Below, one piece after another: positions 1 to 8,289 of a DNA stretch of 50,027 nucleotides; the stretch's first letter is position 1, and each line of letters opens with the position of its first letter. The DNA is from JAJACP01 sp964350245 (lineage in GTDB: Bacteria; Chlamydiota; Chlamydiia; Chlamydiales; JAAKFR01), in NCBI GenBank assembly GCA_964350245.1, contig CAYGJC010000014.1, forward strand, positions 1-50,027. Reading direction: 5' to 3'. The notes under the pieces are model-generated. The model worked only from the letters and a program-made list of their open reading frames with translations. It was not told the DNA's origin and ran no database searches. The position numbers and the translations under genes are program-made.

Positions 1-85
1 CAGAGCCGGATCAATCAAATCAGAGGATATTTAAGGACTTTTTCAACAACACCCACTTAAGCCTGGTTTAGAAGCTCTTGACAAA

Positions 86-472
86 TTGAAGTATCTGAAT
101 CTAACGAACAATCAAATAGATGGTGAAGGAGTTAAAGCGCTAAAGGAGCTTGGTTATTTGAGAGAGTTGCTACTTGCACATAACCGCATTGATGACAAAG
201 GAGCGCTGCACCTCGTTGAAGGACTTAAAGCAAGACCATCACTTAGACATCTTGACCTTGAAGACAATCGGCTTCTGGAGAGTGGGTGGGCAAACACCCT
301 GTCAACATTTCCTTCTATTGAATTTGTTAATTTGCGCGATAACTTCATCGGCAAAGACAATTGTGAGAAGGTAAAAGCGCTGTTGCCAAAGACACGCTTG
401 GATCTGACCAGGTGTGAGCGTACGCCAGAAACAGAGATCTTGCCAAATAAGCTCTGCAATTCTATTTTCTAG
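86..472 (+). CDS. Leucine-rich-repeat protein, C-terminal part (5' end unclear)
   Basis: The product shows about three consecutive leucine-rich repeats of the ribonuclease-inhibitor type. Each has a core like LxxLxLxxNxI followed by a Gly and an amphipathic helix (LNLTNNQIDGEG, LLLAHNRIDDKG, LDLEDNRL). Such repeats form a solenoid for protein binding, and in chlamydiae they are often in effectors, so a host-facing role is possible but only inference. The true start is not visible. The frame is open back to a TAA at 32-34 and has no ATG before TTG at 86, yet the residues encoded upstream of 86 still read like an LRR (GLEALDKLK). A neighbouring frame upstream also reads like LRR-type sequence. 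The gene may therefore be frameshifted, or a truncated 3' remnant of a longer gene lying left of the window. It ends 2 bp before the next gene. Confidence 0.55.
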   Translation: MKYLNLTNNQIDGEGVKALKELGYLRELLLAHNRIDDKGALHLVEGLKARPSLRHLDLEDNRLLESGWANTLSTFPSIEFVNLRDNFIGKDNCEKVKALLPKTRLDLTRCERTPETEILPNKLCNSIF

Positions 473-474
473 TC

Positions 475-1668
475 ATGCGTATTTTTCTGCTCCTGTCCCT
501 CCTTTTGGGGGCTTCGCTTTGTGCAAATGAAAAGCCCCGCACGCGCGCGGACAATATTCCACAATGGCATGTCACCAATATGGACGACGACTATATGACC
601 GGTTACGTGCAGGCGCTTGTTGACATGCACTACTATGAATTTCAGGTGCGTGTCATCGTGCACGATGAAACGGTTTACATCTTCAATCTTCCCTTTAATG
701 AACTTTTTGCGAGTAGTATCGTCTGCTTTATCTATGACATCCCTTGTGTGCAGAGTGTACAACCTATTAGTTGCTCTCCAGAAGAATTCGTCTGTTTTTT
801 GGATCAGCAAGCGGCTGCGGATATCCGCAGCTCGTGTGTTTATGCCTCAATGTGTGAGCCGCAACCGCGCTGCTCCCAAATCCGTGCCATTTGGCTCCCT
901 CAAAACACGCTTTTGTTCCAGCCCCTGATTGCAGACCCCCGCCAGGTAATGAATGCCGCAGCTCTACGCTTTAACGATGATGTGGTCGGCAAGCATGTAG
1001 GTGCTGTCTCTTTTGGTGGAGACTTTATCTTTATCCGTCTCAAAGACGTTCTCTATTGGCGAGGGGATATGGATTTAGGGATACAAGCAGGGATTTTCTC
1101 TGTTTTTGATCTAGATCACATAGAAGCTGCGATGGTTAATACAGATTTCTTTGTAGCTGCTTTGGTCACGTATGCCTACGATCGTTGGTCCTATCGCTTC
1201 AGGCTTTGGCATCTCTCCTCACATATTGGGGACGAATTTTTAATTATGAATCCTGGATTTGATCGACGGAATTTAAGTGATAATGGAGTCGATCTGTTTG
1301 CCTCCTACCAATATGGACAGGCTGTTCGCGTTTATGGGGGTATCGGCTATATCTTTGCACGTGACCACTCCTTTCCCGAACAACCTCTCTACTTTGAAGC
1401 GGGAGCTGAAGTGCGTGCCTTCGGAGGACGTGACTGCTTCAATCGTCTCTACGTTCAACCCTTTCTTGCCATGCACTTCAGGACATGGGAAGAACACGAT
1501 TTTGATGTCGATCAAACGTATGCTTTGGGGGTAGAGTGGAGCAAAATTCAAGGGGTTGGACGGAAAGTGCGCTTCTTTATGGAGTACCATAGTGGTTACT
1601 CGAAAGAGGGGCAATTTGTGCTCGAAAGAGCAAATTATTTTGCGATTAAGATGAATTATGGGTTCTAG
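475..1668 (+). CDS. Secreted DUF1207 family protein
   Basis: The 397-residue product begins with a clear signal peptide (hydrophobic MRIFLLLSLLLGASLC, cleavage near Ala18-Asn19). The body looks like the DUF1207 family: a phrase close to LFQPLIADPR near residue 145, then Gly- and aromatic-rich alternating stretches (FASYQYGQAVRVYGGIGYIF, repeated Trp and Tyr) and a terminal YGF. That alternating pattern with an aromatic end suggests an outer-membrane beta-barrel. The biochemical function of DUF1207 is unknown. The ATG lies 2 bp after the LRR stop with no obvious Shine-Dalgarno, so it may be read by coupling. The 3' end overlaps the next gene by 11 bp, which implies co-transcription. Confidence 0.75.
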   Translation: MRIFLLLSLLLGASLCANEKPRTRADNIPQWHVTNMDDDYMTGYVQALVDMHYYEFQVRVIVHDETVYIFNLPFNELFASSIVCFIYDIPCVQSVQPISCSPEEFVCFLDQQAAADIRSSCVYASMCEPQPRCSQIRAIWLPQNTLLFQPLIADPRQVMNAAALRFNDDVVGKHVGAVSFGGDFIFIRLKDVLYWRGDMDLGIQAGIFSVFDLDHIEAAMVNTDFFVAALVTYAYDRWSYRFRLWHLSSHIGDEFLIMNPGFDRRNLSDNGVDLFASYQYGQAVRVYGGIGYIFARDHSFPEQPLYFEAGAEVRAFGGRDCFNRLYVQPFLAMHFRTWEEHDFDVDQTYALGVEWSKIQGVGRKVRFFMEYHSGYSKEGQFVLERANYFAIKMNYGF

Positions 1669-2470
1669 CGCACCCAACAGACCTGAACTAGATGAAAAGG
1701 ATTTTATCCAGGAGAGGGGCCCGCGTTTTGTTTGGATTTTTCTTTTTCTTTTTCTAGCCACCATAGCCCTGATCTGGGGCATCAATGTATGGCAAGGGAA
1801 AATCGAAAAAGAGCGTTTGGAAACTGAACCTTTCTACCAGGTCACGAATCGAGACTTTTCTCTATTTCTTTGGGATTTCCCTCAGTACATGCGCTCAAAT
1901 AGTGAGCTTTCTGAGGCCTATCTACCTCATTTTCACACACGGGATCAAGTACATGTCATTCCTGATCTGGCAGATGAGTACGTCTCAGTGCCGCCTACCA
2001 TTCTTTATCTCTACCACACTTGGGACCGTTTATTAGGAGAAAAGGTTGACTCTCGACCCATTTCTGAGCAAGGTTTTGCGCTTTTTCTCCAAGAAAATCC
2101 GGAATGGTTACCGGAGTACTGGAAAAAAGCTCCTGAAGGGTATCGAAAACTGGTCGAGCACTTAAATCGGTTTGGAGATAAGGACTTGCAGGCTCTATCT
2201 GATGAAGCGCTTCCCTTAAAAGCCCGTAAAGCCTACCAGGGATGGCTGGACTTTGCCAGAAACTGGGAGAAAATTCATCTTCTGATGCCTAAAAAACAAG
2301 TCGTTGAAGCTTTTGTTGAAAACGATCCCCATTACGCCCGAAACTACTGGCGCAATTTATTTCCCCACTACCTTGAGCACCTAAACAAGAAGGATCCTCT
2401 CAAAGGATCAGAAATACCCTACTTCCTAAAAAGAGCGCTTTACTCTACAACGACAAAGCCGTCAGAATAG
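1658..2470 (+). CDS. Conserved hypothetical single-pass membrane protein
   Basis: The 270-residue protein has a short charged N-terminus, one hydrophobic helix at about residues 22-45 (WIFLFLFLATIALIWG), and then a soluble region of about 220 residues rich in Trp, Tyr, Glu and Lys. The topology suggests an inner-membrane anchor with a periplasmic domain. I do not recognise a catalytic motif. Its start overlaps the end of the DUF1207 gene by 11 bp, so the two probably form one transcription unit and may act together at the envelope. Its 3' end overlaps the convergent LOG-domain gene by 31 bp. It is probably a chlamydial lineage-specific protein. Confidence 0.65.
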   Translation: MGSSAPNRPELDEKDFIQERGPRFVWIFLFLFLATIALIWGINVWQGKIEKERLETEPFYQVTNRDFSLFLWDFPQYMRSNSELSEAYLPHFHTRDQVHVIPDLADEYVSVPPTILYLYHTWDRLLGEKVDSRPISEQGFALFLQENPEWLPEYWKKAPEGYRKLVEHLNRFGDKDLQALSDEALPLKARKAYQGWLDFARNWEKIHLLMPKKQVVEAFVENDPHYARNYWRNLFPHYLEHLNKKDPLKGSEIPYFLKRALYSTTTKPSE

Positions 2471-4554
2471 ATGGGTCCGTTTTTTCCAATGTCAAGCTTT
2501 CCTGAAAAATAGTCGCGGTAAACTTTCAATCCTTGTTCAGCTGTTTGAATACAGAAAAAACTATTGCTCACCCACTCCGAACCCTTGATAGTTCCTGCAT
2601 TCAGATTACACTGATACCGATGTGAAATCTTTTCGCGCCAGTAACTGGGCGTACCGAAAAGCAAGATAGGAGCGAATTGTCTCGAGCCAACTTTGTGGCG
2701 CAGCTCTTCTAGGGCAAATTCAAAGTCTGTCCCAATCCCTCCCATAACGAAAATGGGAAGGTCGAGATAAAATTCGGCTTGCCTCTCAACAAGTTGGTCG
2801 AGTCGGTAGGTCATTTTTGCCTCGACATACGGATTTTGCTTCTGCTCGTTGACAACCATGTCGGGGCTAATCTGAAAGTTGACGATGTTGGCGCAGGACA
2901 AGATTTCAAGCTCTTGGGCCATCCGATTGCCCATTTCCATCGCTCCTGGTCCTCCACCTGTCACAAGCGCTAAAGGAGTTCGTTGACTCAAAAGGGGATG
3001 ATCGACCGTTGCGCGTAGGTCCAAAACACCCTGAAGAAGTGTTTTCAGCTCTTTTTCAAAATTTCCCTCAAGTAGGTTAGAACCGTAGATTCCAAAAAAG
3101 GTGGCTTTCTTAAAGGTCTCAACTTTTTTAAGAGGGACAAACATCCCAGACGTTTTTTCCGGGCGTTGTACATACTCTAAAATCTGTCCGCTCGTTTCAT
3201 CCGCCCAATAAACGGGAATTCCAAATGTAACCAAGTCCAGAAGCATGGCACGATCTTCTTGAGAGAAGTAGTAGCCGTGAGAGCGGGAAGGAATTTGAAA
3301 GTAGAGTCCCATTAAATGAGATTGAACATAATACGAAAGCAGCATTCGCTTCATCAGTGGGGAGGGGAAATAGCGGGTAAAGAGAACACCTTGACTGGTA
3401 ATTAAGCCGCTTTCAATTGCCTTGAGAAAGGGATAACAGGGTTGTTGCTCAATGTATCTTTCCACCATTAAGGACTGGCGCGTCTTGTGCGTGATCCCGG
3501 GGAAAGGCTGTTGAGGAGGATTGCTGATAATCCAGTCGTCACTCATCAAGCGGAGCATCTGGCTCCCTTTGACAATGAAAACAGCTGATCTGTGATCTGC
3601 TGGTTCTGGAGCTGTTTTAAAGGTGTCAAAGATGATCTTGGGATCTTCTAAGCAGACTTGCAATTGGTCGCGATCGGAGAAGAAAACGTGCTCACGGTGT
3701 GGCTCGAGAGTGAAAAACTCAAGAGGAATATCGTAGATTTCTTTGGAAGAGCTACCAAATAACTCATAAATGTCACCGGACGCCTCTGTATCCGGTTGCA
3801 GCACGTTGGCTGCTGTGTGATGAAATCCCTTGGGTAGTAGGTTGTCGACCACACGCCCAAATACGGTACGGATATGTAGAGGCAAAGAGCGTACAAGCAA
3901 AATTTCATCAGGAGTAACAGTTCGAGCAACATTAGGTTTCCACTTCTGATGGAGACGTAAAATGTCACGAAGGGGCATTTGCTGACCAAGGGCTCTGCCG
4001 AGGGTAGGCAAAAAACCTTTGATAGAGGATGCATATTCGATTCTCCCTTCTTGTAAAGAGAGAAAAGCGACGATCCGTCCCTCAATTTTTTCAATCGTGA
4101 GCCTCTCACTCCCCTCCATTCCGCCAAGAGAGAGAAGTGCGCGTCCCTCCCGGTCTGACCGCCCAAACATGCGGGCCAAATAATCAGGATTACGCACCCT
4201 TCTTCTTTCGTCAGCGGCAAAAAGCTTTCCAATATAGGCGCCGGGGAGGAGGTTGAGTAACATTTCGCGCGCTAAAGGGCCGATTGCGGAGAGTGTGACA
4301 CGCACAAAGGCTTTATGAGCAGATTTGTCAAAGACAATCTCGTCTTCTACTCCATTTAAACCTAATTGCGCTAAAACACTCTTAAAGTTGAAGATAACTT
4401 GCTCAGGAGGAATGCTATAGCCAACAAAAGCCGGAGAGATTTCGTCGATCACAATCTCGGCAGTCGCCGCCGTTTCATTAACGTGTGCGATCGTCTCGAT
4501 CCTTCCATCGGGAGTAACAAGATCATAGTGATCAGGGTATAAATAGCTGGGCAT
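2440..4554 (-). CDS. Large protein with C-terminal LOG-type (Rossmann) domain
   Basis: The product has 704 residues. The last 200 or so resemble the LOG / 'lysine decarboxylase-like' nucleotide-binding fold, with GGGPGAMEMG at about residue 533 and GGIGTDFEFALEE at about 605. These match the family's GGGxxGLM and PGGxGTxxE signatures, the second with Met in place of Pro. Known LOG enzymes cleave the N-glycosidic bond of nucleoside monophosphates. The substitution and a novel N-terminal region of about 500 residues mean the same reaction cannot be assumed. Canonical LOG proteins are only about 200 residues, so this is a fused or greatly extended form. There is no signal peptide, so it is probably cytoplasmic. 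It reads toward, and overlaps by 31 bp, the convergent membrane-protein gene. The roughly 230 bp upstream hold its presumed promoter and an 8-bp inverted repeat. Confidence 0.7.
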   Translation of the reverse strand: MPSYLYPDHYDLVTPDGRIETIAHVNETAATAEIVIDEISPAFVGYSIPPEQVIFNFKSVLAQLGLNGVEDEIVFDKSAHKAFVRVTLSAIGPLAREMLLNLLPGAYIGKLFAADERRRVRNPDYLARMFGRSDREGRALLSLGGMEGSERLTIEKIEGRIVAFLSLQEGRIEYASSIKGFLPTLGRALGQQMPLRDILRLHQKWKPNVARTVTPDEILLVRSLPLHIRTVFGRVVDNLLPKGFHHTAANVLQPDTEASGDIYELFGSSSKEIYDIPLEFFTLEPHREHVFFSDRDQLQVCLEDPKIIFDTFKTAPEPADHRSAVFIVKGSQMLRLMSDDWIISNPPQQPFPGITHKTRQSLMVERYIEQQPCYPFLKAIESGLITSQGVLFTRYFPSPLMKRMLLSYYVQSHLMGLYFQIPSRSHGYYFSQEDRAMLLDLVTFGIPVYWADETSGQILEYVQRPEKTSGMFVPLKKVETFKKATFFGIYGSNLLEGNFEKELKTLLQGVLDLRATVDHPLLSQRTPLALVTGGGPGAMEMGNRMAQELEILSCANIVNFQISPDMVVNEQKQNPYVEAKMTYRLDQLVERQAEFYLDLPIFVMGGIGTDFEFALEELRHKVGSRQFAPILLFGTPSYWREKISHRYQCNLNAGTIKGSEWVSNSFFCIQTAEQGLKVYRDYFSGKLDIGKNGPIYSDGFVVVE

Positions 4555-4562
4555 ACATCTCT

Positions 4563-4610
4563 ATGCATACTCTAAATCTTAAATATTGAAAAGAAATTGT
4601 CCGTATGCAT
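4563..4610. promoter_or_regulatory. Inverted repeat upstream of the LOG-domain gene
   Basis: ATGCATAC at 4563-4570 and its exact reverse complement GTATGCAT at 4603-4610 flank an AT-rich 32-bp segment. The inner arm lies 8 bp upstream of the minus-strand start codon at 4554. Spaced dyads around a start are typical of repressor operators or looped leader RNA, but ATGCAT is itself a palindrome, so chance is possible. The rest of the spacer to 4786 is AT-rich with no further structure I could support. Confidence 0.3.
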
Positions 4611-4786
4611 TTTGTACGCTTCTTTTTTATGTTCAGAGAGGAGATGTTGTGGAAACATTGTTTATGGTTTGTCTATATATTTCGTATTACTCTAGAGAGC
4701 CCTTATAGATAAGATTGTTCATAACTACACGCTTGCAGATTATTATTTTCTAGGTAAAATCAGATGGTTAATTCGGAAATAGAGTA

Positions 4787-5680
4787 TTGAAAAAAGCGCG
4801 CTCAATAGGGATTCACGATGGAACATTTCATGCTGATGAGGTGACAGCTTGCGCATTGCTTGTTGTTTTCGATTTGATCGACGTTGATAAGGTGGTGCGC
4901 ACGCGAGATCCCGGTAGATTGGCTGAATGTGAGTATGTATGCGATGTGGGGGGCGTCTATGACCCGAGTCTAAAGTTGTTTGACCACCACCAAGCTTCTT
5001 ATGGGGGTGAGTTAAGTAGTGCGGGTATGGTTTTAGACTATCTGCGGACAGAAAAAGTCATTCCTGAAGAGGAATTTCGCCACTTAAATCGTTCGATCGT
5101 CTTAGGGGTGGATGCGCATGACAATGGTCGCTCAACACAGGAGTTGGGGGTTTGTACGTTTTCTCATGTCATTGCCAACTTCAATCCGGTTTACTATGAT
5201 GCTTCTCCTGCCGATCTTGATTCCGCTTTTTTAGAGGCGCTCCACTTTGCCGTTGGGCACATAGGGCGCATGTCGAGCCGTTTCCGCTACAACCTATCCT
5301 GTCGAGAAGTGGTTTTAAAGGCAATGGAAGGGGAAAAGGTCTGCTTATTTTTCGACCATTCCCTGCCTTGGCTGGAAAATTTCTTTGCTCTTGGAGGGGC
5401 CCGCCACTCGGCTCTTTTTGTCGTGATGCCCGCCGCTGAGCACTGGAAATTGAGAGGAATTCCTCCCGATTATGAACGCCGTATGCAGGTGCGTCTTCCT
5501 CTTCCCGAAGCGTGGGCGGGGCTACTGGGAGATGAGCTGAAAGCGGCCTCCGGAATAGAGGGAGCGGTTTTTTGTCATAAAGGGCGTTTTACCTCTGTTT
5601 GGGAGACGCGTGAGGATGCCATTCGCGCACTTAAGCAGGTTTTACAACTCAACAAGGTGACCTATGAAGACTCTTTTTGA
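4787..5680 (+). CDS. MYG1-like (UPF0160) DHH-type metal-dependent hydrolase
   Basis: The 297-residue protein starts with the family signature IGIHDGTFHADEV (His and Asp metal ligands) and continues with DVGGVYDP and the FDHHQ motif near residue 66. It then shows VLGVDAHDNG. These are the metal-binding blocks of the MYG1/UPF0160 branch of the DHH phosphoesterase superfamily; eukaryotic MYG1 is reported as a nuclease. The start is a TTG at 4787. The only nearby upstream ATG (4764) runs into a stop, and family members begin just before the IGxHDGTFH block. It overlaps the following HIT gene by 17 bp. The MYG1-HIT pairing is also found in Chlamydia (CT386-CT385 from memory), which supports orthology. 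The cellular role in chlamydiae is unknown. Confidence 0.85.
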   Translation: MKKARSIGIHDGTFHADEVTACALLVVFDLIDVDKVVRTRDPGRLAECEYVCDVGGVYDPSLKLFDHHQASYGGELSSAGMVLDYLRTEKVIPEEEFRHLNRSIVLGVDAHDNGRSTQELGVCTFSHVIANFNPVYYDASPADLDSAFLEALHFAVGHIGRMSSRFRYNLSCREVVLKAMEGEKVCLFFDHSLPWLENFFALGGARHSALFVVMPAAEHWKLRGIPPDYERRMQVRLPLPEAWAGLLGDELKAASGIEGAVFCHKGRFTSVWETREDAIRALKQVLQLNKVTYEDSF

Positions 5681-6002
5681 AAAGATCATCGACGGAGAGC
5701 TTCCGGCTGAGAAGGTATATGAGGATGAGCAGATTGTGGCAATCAAAGATAAGTTTCCCAAAGCGCCGGTTCACCTTTTGATCATCACCCGCAAAGCCAT
5801 TCCCAATCTTCAATCTCTTGTGGAAGAGGATTTTTCTCTTATGGGTGCCGTTTTTCAAGTCGCGCAAAAACTCGCTGTCGAATTTGGAGTAGATAAGAGT
5901 GGCTACCGAGTAACGGTAAATAACGGTCCGAACTCGGGGCAAGAGGTCTTTCACTTGCATTTTCACTTGTTAGGCGGACACCCTTTAGGACCCATGGGGT
6001 AA
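5664..6002 (+). CDS. HIT family (HINT-like) nucleotide hydrolase
   Basis: The 112-residue protein matches the Hint branch of the histidine-triad superfamily, with an N-terminal TLFEKIIDGELPAEKVYED block and the catalytic triad HLHFHLLGGH near residues 94-103. Hint enzymes hydrolyse purine nucleoside phosphoramidates such as aminoacyl-AMP adducts, using the central His as nucleophile. Length is typical for the family. An AAGGTG ribosome-binding site precedes the ATG, which lies inside the end of the MYG1 gene. The stop codon directly abuts the next ATG, so these genes are translationally linked. It is probably cytoplasmic. Confidence 0.92.
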   Translation: MKTLFEKIIDGELPAEKVYEDEQIVAIKDKFPKAPVHLLIITRKAIPNLQSLVEEDFSLMGAVFQVAQKLAVEFGVDKSGYRVTVNNGPNSGQEVFHLHFHLLGGHPLGPMG

Positions 6003-6560
6003 ATGATGTTTGTTCAAAAAGAAAAAGCGGGTCTATGGGTCGTGGATGTACAAGAGGGACTTTTCCCACATATCGATCGTTCGGGTCAAATTTTAGAGCA
6101 GATCTGTTTTGCCATTGAGGGAGCACGGCTCCTTAATCTTCCGCTCTTTGTCACAGAGCAGGTTCCAGAAAAGCTCGGAGAGACTGTGGAACCGATCAAA
6201 CAACGATTGCCCGAAGGTCAAGAAGTACATGCTAAAACAGCGTTTTCTGGCTTTTACGCGCCTTCATTACGCGCTTCTGTTGAAAAATTGGGTGTAAAGA
6301 CGTGGATCTTGGTTGGAATTGAGGCGCATATTTGCATTCTCCAAACAGCAAAGGATCTCATTGCTGCAGGTAAAGAGGTGGTTGTGCTTAACGATGCAGT
6401 GAGTAGTCGCTCGCTTTACGATTTTTCAACAGCTATGGGTGAACTACGCGATTGTGGCGTTCGGATTAGCAGCACGGAAACGGTTCTCTATGAGTGCATC
6501 AGGGATGTTAATACAGATGTCTTTAAAAAGCTCTTTCCTCTATTAAAAGCGCATGCGTAA
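6003..6560 (+). CDS. Isochorismatase-family cysteine hydrolase
   Basis: The 185-residue protein has the expected catalytic triad: Asp15 in WVVDVQEG, Lys78 in HAKTAFSGF, and Cys111 in IEAHICILQTA. Members hydrolyse C-N or ether bonds in small molecules (nicotinamide, isochorismate, ureidoacrylate and others). The cis-peptide region and overall shape resemble the short YcaC/nicotinamidase-like single-domain forms. The precise substrate cannot be read from sequence. The ATG directly follows the HIT stop, and a second ATG three bases later is an alternative start. The 3' end overlaps the next gene by 8 bp, so it is part of the MYG1-HIT operon. A hydrolase next to two nucleotide hydrolases may suggest a nucleotide- or cofactor-salvage grouping, which is inference. 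Confidence 0.85.
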   Translation: MMFVQKEKAGLWVVDVQEGLFPHIDRSGQILEQICFAIEGARLLNLPLFVTEQVPEKLGETVEPIKQRLPEGQEVHAKTAFSGFYAPSLRASVEKLGVKTWILVGIEAHICILQTAKDLIAAGKEVVVLNDAVSSRSLYDFSTAMGELRDCGVRISSTETVLYECIRDVNTDVFKKLFPLLKAHA

Positions 6561-8256
6561 GTTTTTGTTGCTCTTTATATTACCGATATCGGCTTTGGCT
6601 TCACCGGAGTCGACATGCCGGCGTATTGAGGCCCACTTGCTAGTTGGGGATACAGGGCAGGCGGTGGCTGAAGCAGATGCAGCTTTGGCTCTTTATCCCG
6701 AAGAGCCTAGAGTTTTTCAATGGGCCTTAAAAAGCTTGGCTGCAGCGGGTAAAGAGGGAGAGATGGTTCAGCTTTGGGAAACCTTTCATGAACACTTTCC
6801 CGAAAAGGCCATGGAGCAAGAGACGTTGGAGCAGATCTGTTGGGGCATGCTGCGCAAAGGACTTCATGCCCCTGGGGTGGCTTCACAGTTGATTAGCATC
6901 ATCGGTTCGGCATTAACTCAAGATATGTATGCTGTCTCTTTTTTGTTGGAAGGGTTGCGCCACTCTAATGCACACATCCGCTCTGTTGCAGTCCAACTTG
7001 CTTCTTTTTATGGAGATCATCCATTGCGAGATGAAGTCGTACGGCTATTTCACCACGAGCAAGAGATGGAGGTGCGCCTGGAGGTAATGAAAGCGGTCTC
7101 TAAATTGCGTATGGAGGATCTCATGCCTGCTCTAATGGAGCGGGTTTGCGATCCGAAAACAGCTGCGCAGGAGAAAAAGATTGCGATTCAGGCTCTAGTT
7201 AACTTGCGTGAAACAGCGTCTCACGAAGAATTGGAAATTTTAGTCAATAGCAGGCGGGCAGCACTGCGCGAACTGGCATGCGAGGTGATCGCTCACTGTG
7301 AGATGCGTACAGAAGTTCCTTTTTTACATAGACTTGTCCATGATACACACCCGGATGTACAAGCCGCAGCGCTCAAGGGACTGGGTCTACTGAGGGTAAA
7401 ACCAACGCAATGGGTGAAGCACATGGCCCAGCATGCACGCAATCCCAATGTTGGCATCACAGCCGGTTGGGTGTGGATTTTAGCTGAGCCGGAGGAAGGA
7501 GAAAAAGCCTTTAGCCGTTGGTTAAATCACAAGAGTAGTGATGTGAGAGCATTGGCTGCTTCGGCTTTAGGAGCTGCCGGCCCCTACGGAAGTGATTTGG
7601 CGCGTGCCTATTTAAACAGAACGGATGATGCTTATATGCAAGCCAACTTGGCTCTTGCTTTGATTGGGCAGCGGGAGGCATGCATGGAGGCGTGTGCTGT
7701 TTTAGACCGTTTTTTACACACGCATCAGGAAAAATGGATGCGTATAGAAGAGGGGCCTTTCCATACTTTGCAAAAGAGCACCCTGACTCACAAGCCGGCC
7801 ATTCCTAATTACCCCGAGGTGGTGAACCAGACGGTGCGCCTTGAGCTTTTGAATGTTTTAGCCATTTTAGAGTATCCGGGAGCTGAGGAGGCAATCAGAA
7901 CATTTCTCAAGCAGCGACAGTGGGGAGTGACAGGGTTGGCAGCAGAGACTTTACTTGGAGAGGGAGATGAGACCGCCATTGAACATGTGCGCGCGCTTTT
8001 AGATGATCCCGATCCACAAATTCGGGCTGAGGCTGCTCTTGTTTTGGCGACATGGGGGCGTGACCCGACAGCGCTTCCAACCTTGCTAGCCGTTTATCCA
8101 CAAGGCGATCGTTCTTTACAGATTAAGATTTTAGAGGCGCTCGGTCGCGTACGAAATCGGGATGCCATTCCCTTTTTAATTGAAAGACTGAAAGATCCTT
8201 CTCTCATGCTGCGTATGATTGCGGCTTCAATCTTACTTCAGACACTTAATTCCTAG
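6553..8256 (+). CDS. Exported HEAT-repeat protein
   Basis: The 567-residue protein begins with a signal peptide (MRKFLLLFILPISALASPE). A short TPR-like segment follows (residues about 20-95, with AVAEADAALALYPEEPRVF). From about residue 115 to the end there is a long array of HEAT-type helical repeats, visible as recurring cores such as NAHIRSVAVQLASFYGD, HPDVQAAALKGLG, SSDVRALAASALGAAG and DPQIRAEAALVLATWG. HEAT solenoids bind protein partners, and an exported one would act in the periplasm or on the envelope. No catalytic motif was seen. It overlaps the isochorismatase gene by 8 bp and is followed 33 bp later by the M24 peptidase gene. Confidence 0.8.
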   Translation: MRKFLLLFILPISALASPESTCRRIEAHLLVGDTGQAVAEADAALALYPEEPRVFQWALKSLAAAGKEGEMVQLWETFHEHFPEKAMEQETLEQICWGMLRKGLHAPGVASQLISIIGSALTQDMYAVSFLLEGLRHSNAHIRSVAVQLASFYGDHPLRDEVVRLFHHEQEMEVRLEVMKAVSKLRMEDLMPALMERVCDPKTAAQEKKIAIQALVNLRETASHEELEILVNSRRAALRELACEVIAHCEMRTEVPFLHRLVHDTHPDVQAAALKGLGLLRVKPTQWVKHMAQHARNPNVGITAGWVWILAEPEEGEKAFSRWLNHKSSDVRALAASALGAAGPYGSDLARAYLNRTDDAYMQANLALALIGQREACMEACAVLDRFLHTHQEKWMRIEEGPFHTLQKSTLTHKPAIPNYPEVVNQTVRLELLNVLAILEYPGAEEAIRTFLKQRQWGVTGLAAETLLGEGDETAIEHVRALLDDPDPQIRAEAALVLATWGRDPTALPTLLAVYPQGDRSLQIKILEALGRVRNRDAIPFLIERLKDPSLMLRMIAASILLQTLNS

Positions 8257-8289
8257 AAAAAAGTATGTGAATTTGCCATAGTGAGCTTT

